This document shows, one piece after another, positions 24,180-35,039 of a stretch of DNA of 64,000 nt (its first letter is position 1; the number at the start of each line of letters is the position of its first letter). Under the pieces are notes generated by a model. That model had not been told where the DNA came from. It saw nothing but the letters and a program-made list of their open reading frames with translations, and searched no databases. A program made the translations under genes and the position numbers. Origin of the DNA: Scolanthus callimorphus (taxonomy: Eukaryota; Cnidaria; Anthozoa; Actiniaria; Edwardsiidae); NCBI GenBank assembly GCA_033964015.1, contig CM066920.1:8027912-8091911 (forward strand), written 5' to 3'.

Positions 24180-25430
24180 GTGACGTTTTGAGCATGCGCA
24201 GCGCGAAACGGCGACTTAACTATAAACGTGACTTTGCCAAAACGGAATTTAGCTCCGGGAAATAATGACCACTAGGGCACAGTAACCTGATTACTGCAAT
24301 TACTACTGAAAAGATTATTGGAAGAGGGCAACTGTCAACACCTTTGACACTGAAAGGTTTTGAAGGCAAATCAGAGTTCGTTTGCTGACGATAAATGTCC
24401 ACTGACGTTTTTAGTGCTAGTTCGGAATTTTTGTTCGCGTAAATGTTTCGTAAAAAAGTAGAACCCTTACGTTGGAATACATTTTTCGTTGCTATGTTTT
24501 TCAACTGATTGATTCATCTCATTTTGAGCCTTTCTCAAACGTGAGAAATAGTACAAATTCAAGAGACAAAAAAACGTGGAATTCTCGGATGAAATGAAAT
24601 TCTTCTTAAAACTAGTTAGTCATAATTTTTTTAGTACCCATCTAATTTGAAATAATTAAACCAATGGTAGGCCTTCTTCAGTTTTTTTTCCAAAACTCAC
24701 ACAAAGACAAAATTAATATTTGTATGAAATCTTCACTGATCGTGATGATTTGAGCAACACGACTACAATTATGCCCTTTATCTGAAGATCATCTTTCCGT
24801 TTACAATAGCCATATTATCACTGGCTTCCGTCCTCAGTGACGAAGCAGTTCAGATAACTGAATTTCCTAAACCACTGTCAAAAAAGATTGCCTTTAAAGT
24901 TCATTCATGGCACTCGAGATATCGCTACCAGATACAGATGGTCTCAACCTGGAAGCGTTTGACAGAAACGGTATTTTCTGTTCAAGATCATTAGAATACA
25001 TAGGGAAGAAACTCAAAAATTTTTAACTTGAATCCTAAATAAATTTTATTCTCAGTTTTTTTTTTGTTGCTGATTATGAGTCAGCGAACAATTGTACGTC
25101 ATATTTTCAGTATTTTTATTGAATGTTTATGAGTCAGCGATCATAAGATAACTGAAAAGGGAAACGTTAAGGGGATTACTTCCTCTTTTCTAAACTGCAA
25201 CACTTTCTATCGTTCCACATTGAAAAGGAATTCATCCAAAAGCCATGCAAAACCATACATCAGATTTTGGACACTCTAAAACCTTTAGCACATATTTCGT
25301 GCGCGTCTTATGTAAATTGAAATGTCAAGATTTTTAGCCTTAATTTAAAACCGTGATTGCTTATGAACTTTTTAACAAATTCAATGGATTTTCAAAACCC
25401 AGCTGCACTTTTGGACAATATACCGTACAC
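24180..25430. other. Non-coding stretch
   Basis: No gene. A short direct repeat, TTATGAGTCAGCGA, occurs twice near 25073 and 25130. Confidence 0.35.
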
Positions 25431-25474
25431 CAATATACACGCAATATACACGCAATATACACGCAATATATACA
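25431..25474. repeat. 11-bp tandem repeat
   Basis: Three exact copies of CAATATACACG and a degraded fourth. Confidence 0.85.
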
Positions 25475-25747
25475 ATATATTCGCACAGAGAAATAGTTAA
25501 TTGTCTAACTCAAGAGAAAAAAAAAACAGTAAAAAAATGTATCTTTACTTCAGGGGGTATATTACATGTAGGGTATAGCCTTTACAAATTGTAGAATCAG
25601 TATAACGAGAAAATAATAAATGTGTGTAAATTAATTAGGAATAACATCGAACTTATCAGATGCTTTAACCATTATTAAGTCTCTTGGTAATGAAGTGTGG
25701 TTTTGCGCAGACATACATAACTAATGTTTTACGTCGTTCCCTTTCAG

Positions 25748-25816
25748 TTCACTGAACGGCACAAGCAAAGGGACATACCTCTCTGCACCTGACCAGGAAT
25801 ACATTCAACATAAACA
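25748..25816 (+). other. Candidate internal exon
   Basis: A pyrimidine-rich acceptor (CCCTTTCAG ending at 25747) and a strong donor (ACA|GTGAGT) bracket 69 bp. One frame is open throughout, but there is no ATG and no recognisable protein. It may be an untranslated leader exon of the 28391 gene. Confidence 0.3.
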
Positions 25817-26453
25817 GTGAGTAGCATGCTTTAATTCATCGAAATTACTGGTGACTTGTACTAACTCCGTAACTAAGAAGAATTCAAAACGTACTGTAGC
25901 TTGCGATGCGATGACTCGCGACGTACATTTTACGCCTTTAACAAATTGAAATGCATCAGTTTGACTTTGATCTGTTCATGTGGTAGCCAATATGCTTGCA
26001 AAAGGAAAATTTCTACCACTGAATAAGAGTTAATCTTTCCCCATTTATTAATTAAACTATTGACTTAAAATTTGTTTTAAAAAGCAAATGTCTATTGTTG
26101 TCAAGAACGAAAGGACTTCGTCCACCACAAAATTTCATAAGTTCACGAATGTACTTACTATGGTTGGGGTGAATATACAGCATGGTATACATGTATTCAG
26201 ACATTGCCCTATGGACTATCACGCGCGCCACTGAACTTCCTAAAGGGCTCGTCACGAATTAGTCAATTCTAGAATTGAATGCCATCGGGGAAATACGCAA
26301 ATTATGTGGGACGCACTTGGACAACCCCTTATTAAGTAACTCAGAGACTAAAAAAAAAACAATTAAAAATGCATGCGCGCAAATTGGGAAATATTTACCT
26401 GAAACGAAAGGTATTCACCTTTCAATCGTATTTTAAAAACATGTAGAAGACAA

Positions 26454-26595
26454 TGGAGTCTAAATTTCGTGTTCAGTGCGCATGCGATTTTAGTCCGAAT
26501 CTTTTGTTTAACTTCTCTTTGTTCTTGTTAAACAAAAGAAATCAAGACATTCGGACTAAAATCGCATGCGCTCTAAACACGAAATTTAAACTCCA
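26454..26595. mobile_element. 142-bp fold-back MITE
   Basis: The arms TGGAGTCTAAATTTCGTGTT, then GCATGCGATTTTAGTCCGAA are mirrored with few changes around a TTGTTTAAC-containing centre. Confidence 0.65.
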
Positions 26596-27299
26596 ACTAA
26601 GGCTTATTATGTTTTAGAATTTCGTTTACTAAATGAACGCGTTGTTTATTTGTTATCACGCATGAATGCATTATGTTTTATATTAATGGCTAATACTCTT
26701 TATAACACACGAGTTCCTTCGCAGCTTTTTTCGAAAACATATACACCTCTTTCATAATGGCTGCCGCTAATTTCTATGAGGCATTAATAATTTAAACTTT
26801 TGAAGTTTTGACGTGAAACTTAAAAGCTATAATATAGCTATAATATAGCGCTTGATGATTTGCAACCGATTTGTGGAGTCGAGTTAAAATCAGCGAACCT
26901 TGGACGAGTTATAAGCATCTGAAGTTCTCAAAATACAGCAAAAAAGGCTAGAAAGGCTTCTAGTTTAGTCTCCATACAAAGCTTTGTATTTGTGAGTTCC
27001 TATAATTATTTCAATATTTAATCAAATCTATACTAAATTTTTGAAACTGTGTATTCTGATGTAATTTCTCGAACACCATGATTTATGACTACAGAAAAAG
27101 AAAAAAAACTGAATTATTAAAGAGGAGTATGATTGCATGCGTCATATACTAGTCTGGTATACTGAAAATGCATGGCTTCATTCGTATTAGAGATTCAATC
27201 GCTAAAGGAATCTCATACTAACCAGCACTGAGTCTTACGTGTCAGCTTAATAGCACGGCGATGGCTTTGCTGTCCGCAAGATCATCTTAAGCGATTTCA

Positions 27300-27344
27300 C
27301 AGCCTGACATTTTCTGAGACAGAACATGCTGGAGTTGCTGCCAA
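27300..27344 (+). other. Candidate leader exon end upstream of cluster member 1
   Basis: The donor CCAA|GTAAGT at 27344/27345 fits the consensus and lies 1 kb before the acceptor at 28388. The left edge given here is arbitrary because no convincing TATA box or acceptor marks it. Confidence 0.25.
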
Positions 27345-27689
27345 GTAAGTTCACTGATAATAGCATGAGACGAAACACTTATCATATTTTATTTTAATTT
27401 CTAATACATATTATTAACGCAACATCTAGACTCAAAGGTAGCAGGCGCTGGAAAAAAAAACTTAACACTATTCCACTTGCTAAACAGTCGCAAAAAATGC
27501 AGCCCCGTTCTCTGGAGTCGCAGAGCGAGTGGCTTTAGGACAGCCTGGGATTACAGTTTGGGTAGCTTATAAGGGGAAGGAAATCCTAAGGGTAGATAAA
27601 AAATAATTCCATGGTGGTTACGAAAAAATTCAGGGTGGTATTCCAGGATCGGTAGGAGCAACGTGGGTAGTTTTTGCTGATAGCCTATG

Positions 27690-28152
27690 GACGATTCCAG
27701 CTATAATAATGCGCGCGCTGGATGTCGGCAGTTGTCACATTTCGTTTGTACTTGCGCGCGTTGCATCCTGGTAGTTGTGTTATATTCCAAATGTGTTTCT
27801 AAAGAATCTCTCAATAGCAAAGTTACAGAATACTTTTAAAAAGATAACGGCCGCTTAAGAACCACAACGAAGTTACGTCGGCGAGATGGTAAGACCATTG
27901 CCACGCGGATGCATGAACACCTCGCAACGGACAAGGCCTCACACGCTAACAAACATCGCTAAACGTAACGAAACTTGTTCCTTATTATGTTCGGAACAAT
28001 GCTTTAATGTGTTGGATTCCGCCTCGACGGAATTTTCACTGAGAATCAAAGAGAAATATGTCTGTTGATGTTAAATTAAAGCGGTCGTTATCTTTTAAAA
28101 GGTTTCTAACGAAAAGAAAAACCGCGCGCTTATCGCAGGAATCGTCCATTGA
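27690..28152. mobile_element. MITE with GGACGATTCCAGC ends, copy upstream of member 1
   Basis: The left end TGGACGATTCCAGCTATAAT, then GCGCGCGC is mirrored by CGCGCGCTTATCGCAGGAAT, then CGTCCATT. Related sequence occurs at 32540-32703 and 37808-37962. It lies in the presumed intron before the 28391 coding exon. Confidence 0.5.
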
Positions 28153-28390
28153 GGTTCGCATCTATTTTGAATGCTCTGTCTCTATGCCACAAATTTGAAT
28201 TTAAAAAACATTACAAAGTTCATCGTTTAAAACTTTGGCGCTTGCATGCCTACCACAGGATGCCCGCAACTTAGCAACAACGGCACGTTGCAACGAACTT
28301 TAGGATAAAGTCTTGAAGCACCATTTTCAATCATGACCCAAAACTGATGCGCACCAATACATAACTTAATTCTTTTCTCTCCCGACAGCC

Positions 28391-28630
28391 ATGTACAAGA
28401 GCGGATACCTTCTGTTGGCCTCTTTGGTCCTTGTAATGGTGTCCTACTCGTATCAGAACTGTGCAAGCAGATGTCAAGGTGTATGGCAGGAATGCTTCCT
28501 TCCCTGTCCTGACCTGACCTGCAGTGCAAATTGTGGCAACCAGCTTTATGATTGCACTCAGTCATGCCGCAAAAGAGAAGCCGTGAAGAAGAGAGAGTTC
28601 TTTCGACAACTTCTCGGAGATGACAACTGA
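28391..28630 (+). CDS. Small secreted cysteine-rich peptide, 8 Cys (cluster member 1)
   Basis: A 79-residue precursor. Residues 1 to about 21 form a signal peptide with a Leu/Val-rich core, so the product should be secreted or stored in vesicles. The mature part has eight cysteines at 24, 28, 35, 39, 44, 48, 55 and 59, spaced C-x3-C-x6-C-x3-C-x4-C-x3-C-x6-C-x3-C, a perfect mirror. A 20-residue charged tail follows, with Lys/Arg clusters and a DDN end. A splice acceptor (pyrimidine-rich tract ending in CAG at 28388) lies two bases before the ATG, so this is a complete coding exon preceded by a non-coding leader exon. AATAAA at 28856-28861 is the likely poly(A) signal. The three other peptides in the window share the framework. 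I do not recognise the family: a disulfide-braced helical hairpin, host-defence peptide or venom-like peptide are all possible, and function is unknown. The gene call itself is strong. Confidence 0.85.
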   Translation: MYKSGYLLLASLVLVMVSYSYQNCASRCQGVWQECFLPCPDLTCSANCGNQLYDCTQSCRKREAVKKREFFRQLLGDDN

Positions 28631-28861
28631 TGGATTCGACATTATTTAAAACATGCCTTTTAGAAGGGATGAAACGCCGACCAGAACTTAAGGCATTTAA
28701 CAAACCAGGTCGATCTCTAACTGAACTTGTTCTACTGAAAAGTTCTTCTGTCTTGTTTCAGATTTTGTTTAACAGCAATTTTCTTAACACACTTTAAGTA
28801 AAACCTGTCGACTAATAGGCGTAAAAAGTTAAATTTCTCATATATAATTCATTATAATAAA

Positions 28862-29782
28862 AGATGTTATCGTGAAGATCGTGAAGATAAAATTGATTAT
28901 TAGAGTCGGTCGGATAATTATCCTTTTCCCGCCATTTTTGCTGAGAACGCGTGCACGCATGACACCACAGGAAACCCATAGCATCGAGGAACGTTTCAGC
29001 AAAATTATTCTATTGTTGAGTACTCAGAAAGATATTCGAAACCCGTTTAAAATGTCGTGTATTAAACATTCACACAAATTCAGATTTCAAGAAAACGTAA
29101 CATGCTAACTTTAGAGATTGTTTTATTAACAATGGGTCCACGTCGCTTGGCCATGTCGCTTGGAGTTGACTGATTGCGCATACAATACTAATTGGTGGCG
29201 TTTGCCTCGGGAAAAAATTCTAATTCAGCGGCGGAATTTAATTCAAAACAATGTCCAGAAAGAGCAGTGAACACTGCATAATTGGGCCAAGTTTTAGTTC
29301 GATAGAATTTTTTGCGGCCGAAATGTAAGCGATTGCTTGCACGGTATTTTTTACAGTGCATTGTATAGCGCCGCCATCTTTGTGTCCTTCCGAGGGGCAC
29401 AATATAACCAATAACAAGGTTTGTCAGGAGCTCACAATTATCAAAAAGAACATCACATTAATACCCATTTCCGTTGATATTCAATTATATACTCTTATGG
29501 GTCGCAACAAATGGCCAGAACAACGAAATTTCCACAAATATATCGCAAATTTATCGCCTCAAAATCCGTGACTGATGTTGCGTAAAGCTGAAATTCCTCG
29601 GTACTAATATCTCCGAAACCAAGACAAGGAAACCGATGAAACTAATGGAGGAAAGACTCACTTATGAGAGATTAAAATCATATGGAAAGCAAAACGAAAC
29701 TTAAAGAATGCATGGTTTGGAAGATGGTCTTTTGATGACACAAGAATAGGCAAATGCATTCGTCGCATTGTCTCAACTTTAA
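28862..29782. other. Non-coding stretch
   Basis: Lies after the poly(A) signal of member 1. No gene seen. Confidence 0.35.
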
Positions 29783-30001
29783 AGGCCTATTACACCTTTC
29801 CATAATGCACTGCGCGCCGTGGTGTTTATGTTTTAGTTTAGAAAACGAAAAAAAAAGATAACAAAACAAAAATAACTGTTCAAAGGCTTGAATTAATCTA
29901 TGAACTGGCCTCTAAATCTCTTTTCTTAGTTGATATGTCAAGGATATCAAGGATATAAACAACACGACGCGCAATGCATTATGGAAAGGTGTAATGGGCC
30001 T
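29783..30001. mobile_element. TTAA-flanked MITE, second family
   Basis: A 219-bp element with inverted ends AGGCCTATTACACCTTTCCA, then TAATGCA and their complement. TTAA is duplicated at 29779-29782 and 30002-30005. Confidence 0.7.
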
Positions 30002-30180
30002 TTAAAGCGGTACTTTCCATGGTACTGCAAGAACTAATGAAGTAAATACCAACGCATGCTGGAATCTAATTTATTTCTATGCGATCTCATTGGAAAGGGG
30101 GGAAAAGCAAATTTTTTTTTCCAAAGGTGCTGGCATTCGCGTGCGTTCGCACTTTCGGGCGCACACGAGAATAAAGCCCT

Positions 30181-30410
30181 GGCTAAACTAGGACACATGT
30201 AGCGCGCAACATTGTAGCAGGACACATGTTTCCTTCATGTTTCCCTGTTTAGCCACGCGAGAAACATTGTTGCGCGCGAAAAATTTTGTAGCCGGGACAC
30301 AAAGACATTCCATGTGTCCGAGACACACGTGTGCGATGTTTCCTAGTTTAACCACTTGGGGAAACATGCAGGACACAAATGTTGCGCGCTACATGTTTCC
30401 TAGTTTAGCC
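30181..30410. mobile_element. Fold-back MITE, GGCTAAACTAGG ends
   Basis: The ends GGCTAAACTAGGACACATGT, then GCGCGCAACA are mirrored at the right. Internal shorter copies of the ACACATGTTTCC theme occur as well. Confidence 0.65.
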
Positions 30411-30916
30411 GTATGTTAAGTTGACAGTTTGGGGGCAGGAATACCTCATGAAGATAATTGGAAGGATTTCATCAACTCGGGTTTTCCATGCTTTTGATCG
30501 GCGCCCTTCTTTAATGGATGCGCCGCAAAAAATAAATAAATAATAATAATAATAAACCTTCCGCTGTTGATGGCTCCTAAATTCCAAGGTGGGCGTGCCG
30601 TTTGGAAAGTATAAACTCTCAGGGAGGGTATATACATAGAATGGAACTCCAAGGTAGTTCAACATGAATTCCATGGAAGTCCCGAAAAAAATCACTGGAA
30701 TTCTTGGGGACTTTCAACGCGACTGTCAAAAATGATGAGTTATGTCGGGAACTCTTATAAATGATGTTTTACTTTTAGAAAAATTTCCATGTCAACAACA
30801 ATACAAAAAAGATACAAAACAGATGAATTCTACTGATCCGGAAATGTTATAATTGTCTCCGTTTTCAGCGCCAAAACCAACCAAGTCTAGTTGGCAATCA
30901 AATAATTCCAAAAATA

Positions 30917-31127
30917 AGCCGAATTCACACTAGAGACGGGTTTCCCGTCTGAGACGAGTTTCTCGTCTTGAATGTGGTTCCCTGTTCTTCTGTGGTCACG
31001 GGAAAAAAACTTTTTTAAGGAGAAAGTTTGGCAAGAATAGGCCGACTAGAATTCACATAAGACAGGGAATTTTTCTCACGATAAACTCGTCTCAGACGGG
31101 AAACTCGTCTCTAGTGTGAATTCGGCT
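30917..31127. mobile_element. MITE with 45-bp terminal inverted repeats
   Basis: AGCCGAATTCACACTAGAGA, then CGGGTTTCCCGTCTGAGACG are mirrored almost exactly at the right end. ATA flanks both sides. Related motifs occur at 58160-58290. Confidence 0.7.
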
Positions 31128-31460
31128 ATAATTGTGATACTTGTGATTTAAGGTTACAGAGCTCCTTCGGGGTACTTTTTCGTTAGCCTGCTTTTAGGCG
31201 GTAGCTGGGCATTTTTATCTGGGAAAACCCGTCCTTCCGCTGATTGGGCGCCATTTTGGATTTTGAGAAGCGCACGTTCCAAAGGGGAGACCAAGATGTC
31301 GCCCGATCAGCGAACGGGCCGGGTTTTCCACCATTAGATCACCATGAACCGCCTCTGAGCAGACTACTTTTTCGTTAAAATCTCATAATTTCACGAAAAA
31401 TAGTGGTATCCTGACAAATGATACCTCATTTAAAGAGTACATCTTTGGCTAAACCATAGT

Positions 31461-31489
31461 AACTATTTTATTTTATTTTATTTTATTTA
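31461..31489. repeat. (TTTTA)n microsatellite
   Basis: Five to six units of ATTTT. Confidence 0.8.
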
Positions 31490-31732
31490 TTCTTCTAGTT
31501 CTCCACATTCAATTATTCGTTTTCATCAGGTTTTCCAAACACCTCTTAGTTGGCTTTGTCTAGTTTTTTCAACCCACTTCTCTGTGTTTGGAAATCCTGA
31601 TGAATCACACTGTCTCGTGTCTGATATATTACTTTAAAATTAGGTATTACTTGTCAAGATACAGATATTTTCGCGAAAATATGCCATTTAAAGGTATTCT
31701 GTAACCTTAACTTAAAAAATTCCTTTTCACAG

Positions 31733-31984
31733 ATGGATAAAGTCACCACTTGTCTCCTGCTTATGACGCTAACCGCTGTCCTGTTAAACAAGGGTGTAGT
31801 CGGAGAACCATGTGGCAACCAATGCGCAGGAGCTTACACGAGCTGTCTGCTTGCAGCAGCTAATGATAGCGATCTTGCGCAATGTGCATCGGAACAAAAC
31901 AGCTGCAACAGCCAATGCGTAATGAACAGCCAATTCAAACGTTTTCTGGCATCTAGACTACGAAACTGGAGAAATCTCAACTGA
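31733..31984 (+). CDS. Small secreted cysteine-rich peptide, 6 Cys (cluster member 2)
   Basis: An 83-residue precursor with a hydrophobic signal peptide at residues 1 to about 24 (one Cys inside it, at 7). The mature part has six cysteines at 27, 31, 38, 51, 58 and 62, spaced C-x3-C-x6-C-x12-C-x6-C-x3-C. This is the same frame as member 1, whose extra Cys pair lies inside an equally long 12-residue centre. The Ala/Asp/Gln-rich mature region and 21-residue Arg/Asn-rich tail suggest helices. The ATG immediately follows a splice acceptor (TTTTCACAG ending at 31732), so the leader is on an upstream exon that I could not place. AATAAA at 32302-32307 followed by a T/G-rich stretch gives a plausible 3' end near 32325. 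Function is unknown. Secretion and paralogy to the neighbours are inferred from the signal peptide and cysteine spacing. Confidence 0.85.
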   Translation: MDKVTTCLLLMTLTAVLLNKGVVGEPCGNQCAGAYTSCLLAAANDSDLAQCASEQNSCNSQCVMNSQFKRFLASRLRNWRNLN

Positions 31985-32539
31985 TGAACGATTTGAGATA
32001 AAAAGGAAGAAATAAGTCACGGTAGAATATGAATTTTAGAGACTTATATTTTTATTGACTAAATATATTTCTAACGAAGCTTTTTATGTTTATTGACTCA
32101 TCCCAGTATTTCAGTCGCCTTCGGGAAAACCTAATTTTGCAACTTAAAAAGTCAAGCAACTTTCTAACATATCTGAAACAATCTGAAACTAACAGCGGCC
32201 ACCTAATTACTAATCACTCTACTTTGATTTGTTACTTTTTGTTAGTCCTCGGTTCTTGGACGGTTCATATTTTTATTTATCTAATTCCTAAAGAAATGAG
32301 AAATAAAGTTTAATACAATATCTGTGGTCTTTTAGCTCTTGATTAGCACTAGCAATGTATACTTATCGGGTTGCGGCACTATTGAAACAATGGGGTTACC
32401 GTCGAAGTATAGTCTAACTATGGTAGAGAGAGATAATCAGGTGGAAATACTGCCAGATGATTTTTTGCTCTCGAATTTGCCAATCAGAACGATTTTTGTT
32501 GATCGCCAAGGGTTCCAAAGAGATTTTAAAAAGAATTGC

Positions 32540-32703
32540 AATGGACGATTTAAGCTATCATATATGTGCGCGTTGCAACTCGGTACATGAGTGACATTTG
32601 GCGAACAAAGTGTTAACGAACGCGCGCTGCATTCTGGTAGTTGTGTTACACTGAATGGCATTTCTATACTGAAAAGTGTGCGCGCTTATAGCTGGAATGG
32701 TCA
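32540..32703. mobile_element. MITE with GGACGATT ends, short copy
   Basis: AATGGACGATTTAAGCTATC at the left is mirrored by TTATAGCTGGAATGGTC at the right. The interior shares GCATTCTGGTAGTTGTGTTA with the copy at 27690. Confidence 0.45.
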
Positions 32704-32814
32704 GTTGAGCATAAAAACTTTTCAATCAGAAAATATTGCCGTACGTCAAATTGTACGATGATGAAGTCTAGTTTTTGCTTCCAAAACTGCAAAAAAAAAT
32801 ATCTAGCTGGACGG

Positions 32815-33179
32815 ACAGAACCCAAAAATGGCAAGATTTCTACCCTAAGGTCAGGTAAAGTCAGATAGACTTGATTCTTTGCATAGAGTATCCTTATACA
32901 ATAAGAAACAAAATAGAATTGAGTATTTTTTTCTAATTGATCCGTCTTTAAGATATGAGGAGTTACACTTTGGTTGCTGCAGCACTTTTTGACATTTTTT
33001 GCCATAAAACGATGGAGTAACCAAACTTTAGCAGCTGATATCTTAAAGACGGATCAACTACAAAAAAATACTCATTTCCATTTTGTTTCTTATTGTATAA
33101 GGATACTCTATGCAAAGAATCAAGCCTATCTGGCTTTACCTGACCTTAGGGTAGAAATCTTGCCATTTTTGGGTTCTGT
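32815..33179. mobile_element. Fold-back element, family A copy 2
   Basis: A 365-bp near-copy of 7153-7529 with perfect tips, ACAGAACCCAAAAATGGC and its complement. The centre is slightly shorter than in copy 1. Confidence 0.75.
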
Positions 33180-33399
33180 AACCTGGACGTGGGGACGTTC
33201 AGTTTTGGCAAACAATCCTTTGCGCACCGTGGGGTCAGCTGGTGCAGATGATATAATCACCACTCTGAGTATGTCGACAAAAGAAACTACTTAAGGCCAT
33301 CCCCTTGAAATAGCACTTTTACATAGATTTGTCTGAGAATTCGTGATCATACTAGAAGTAAAAAATGAAAATATAGAGGAGACAAACGTGCGTCATTAA

Positions 33400-33793
33400 A
33401 GGGGAAACTGTCACGGCAAAGCAAAATTCAGCCTTACTTTGAAGAGGCTAAAAAAGAGTTTCGTTCATTGAGAATAGCCAAAATAACTATCTAGTTGTAG
33501 ATGAACCTTTTATCTGTCAAACGAATACAAATTTGGCGTATCTGCTTCTGTTATTGAACGGATGGAAACTTGTTGTTTTTCAATCGTTACGGCCCGCACA
33601 TTACGAAGCAGTTGTCAAAAACTGAAATATGCCACAAAAATGCTGCTTAACGAATACAAACTTCAATTATTTTGCTTCTATTGCTTTCTAAAAGTCACAT
33701 GAAGTATATGTATAAATAGATTTAAGGTTTGTCTGAGAAGACGACGGGTCAGATTTTTCAATATTTTGCTTTACCGAGCGTGACAGCCTCCCT
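33400..33793. mobile_element. TTAA-flanked MITE, third family
   Basis: A 394-bp element. The ends AGGGGAAACTGTCACGGC and AGGGAGGCTGTCACGCTCGG (reverse strand) are similar, with AAAGCAAAA further in. TTAA lies at 33396-33399 and 33794-33797. Confidence 0.6.
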
Positions 33794-33799
33794 TTAATA

Positions 33800-34649
33800 T
33801 AATAGCATAACTGCTCAGTTTTGGGAGGTAAATCTTGAAACCCAAAATCAAGAATAAAAACAAAACTCACTTTCTAAACAGCCGAACGTTTTATTTGCTG
33901 CCTGTTTGTGGGTCATCAGATAACTTCTAGGAGTCCATTGGCTTTGAAAAAACTGGACAAACCTTTGAAAAACTATGAGCTAATCTAGTATATTTTAAGG
34001 CTTTCTGGATCTTTTGGGGCGCTTTTTCGGAGGATATTGAAAAACAATTGGTATAGCAATTCTCTTTATCCTTTTTTATATAACAAAAAATGAAAACCTC
34101 AACAATATCTTATGGGGGTGCCAGTATTCGTTTTCGCGCAATTTGAGAAAGAGTGAGTTTTTTCTTACATTTCTGACATAAAATATGATTTAGGAGATAC
34201 CTTGAGTGCGCGTGCGCACTTGATTGCGTAATTTTTGAACGAATAGCGCGCGCTTCCCTGTGCAGAATAAAATGCGCAATGTAATGGACGATTTCAGCTA
34301 TTATAATATGACCTCAGGCATTCCTGCAATTTCAGCGTAACAGTGTGATTTCAATCATCGAGGAGTGTGCTTTCAAGCCGCAGTCAGAATTTCAAGAAAA
34401 ACTTCAGGTTTCTTCCAGCAGACTTACAGGTCAAAGACTGTTGTTAAGCGCAATTACCAGATTTACAAAAATAAGCGTAAAAAAGAGCAAAACACCCGAC
34501 AGTTTTGACTCAAAAGTTTTCAATTTTCGCACTTGTTTTGCACGCGCTTCTGACGTATCGCAACGGATCTGCTTGTTTTGCAGCGTGCACGTGCTGGTTT
34601 TAGAGACAAAATTTGCAGTGAATGACTTAGATCATACTATAAACAATTA
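33800..34649. other. Non-coding stretch
   Basis: The 101-codon frame at 34345 has no recognisable domain. A partial copy of the GGACGATT repeat is near 34285. Confidence 0.35.
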
Positions 34650-35039
34650 ATAGCGGAGCTCCTGCGCGGGCCGAAGGCCCGCGCAAGCGGAGCACCATAC
34701 CTAAGGAAAAAACGTATAGCATACTATCGAGTTCATTTTTGAACGTCACGGGCATTATGGATCATTTTGATGACGTCATTGATGACGTAAGGGCATGTGA
34801 CCTTGGTGTAGAGTTCCTCTTATGGTCTTTGAAAGTTTGTCCAAGTTTGGCTTCTATAGAAGCTACCCTTCGGGAGATATGATTTTTTCTTTATTTTTCT
34901 GGTATTAAACCTATAGCGTACGCCGTCCGTCCGTCGTCCGTGTACACGTGGGAACCCTGTGGTATGCAAAGAAAATATTATATCTCCTCAAGGGAACATG
35001 CTAAGACAACCATACTTGGGATATTTTGTCTATGCCACA

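Noticed and set aside
28227..28703. 158-codon frame on the - strand
   Set aside because: Antisense shadow of cluster member 1, with no signal peptide, domain or splice context of its own.
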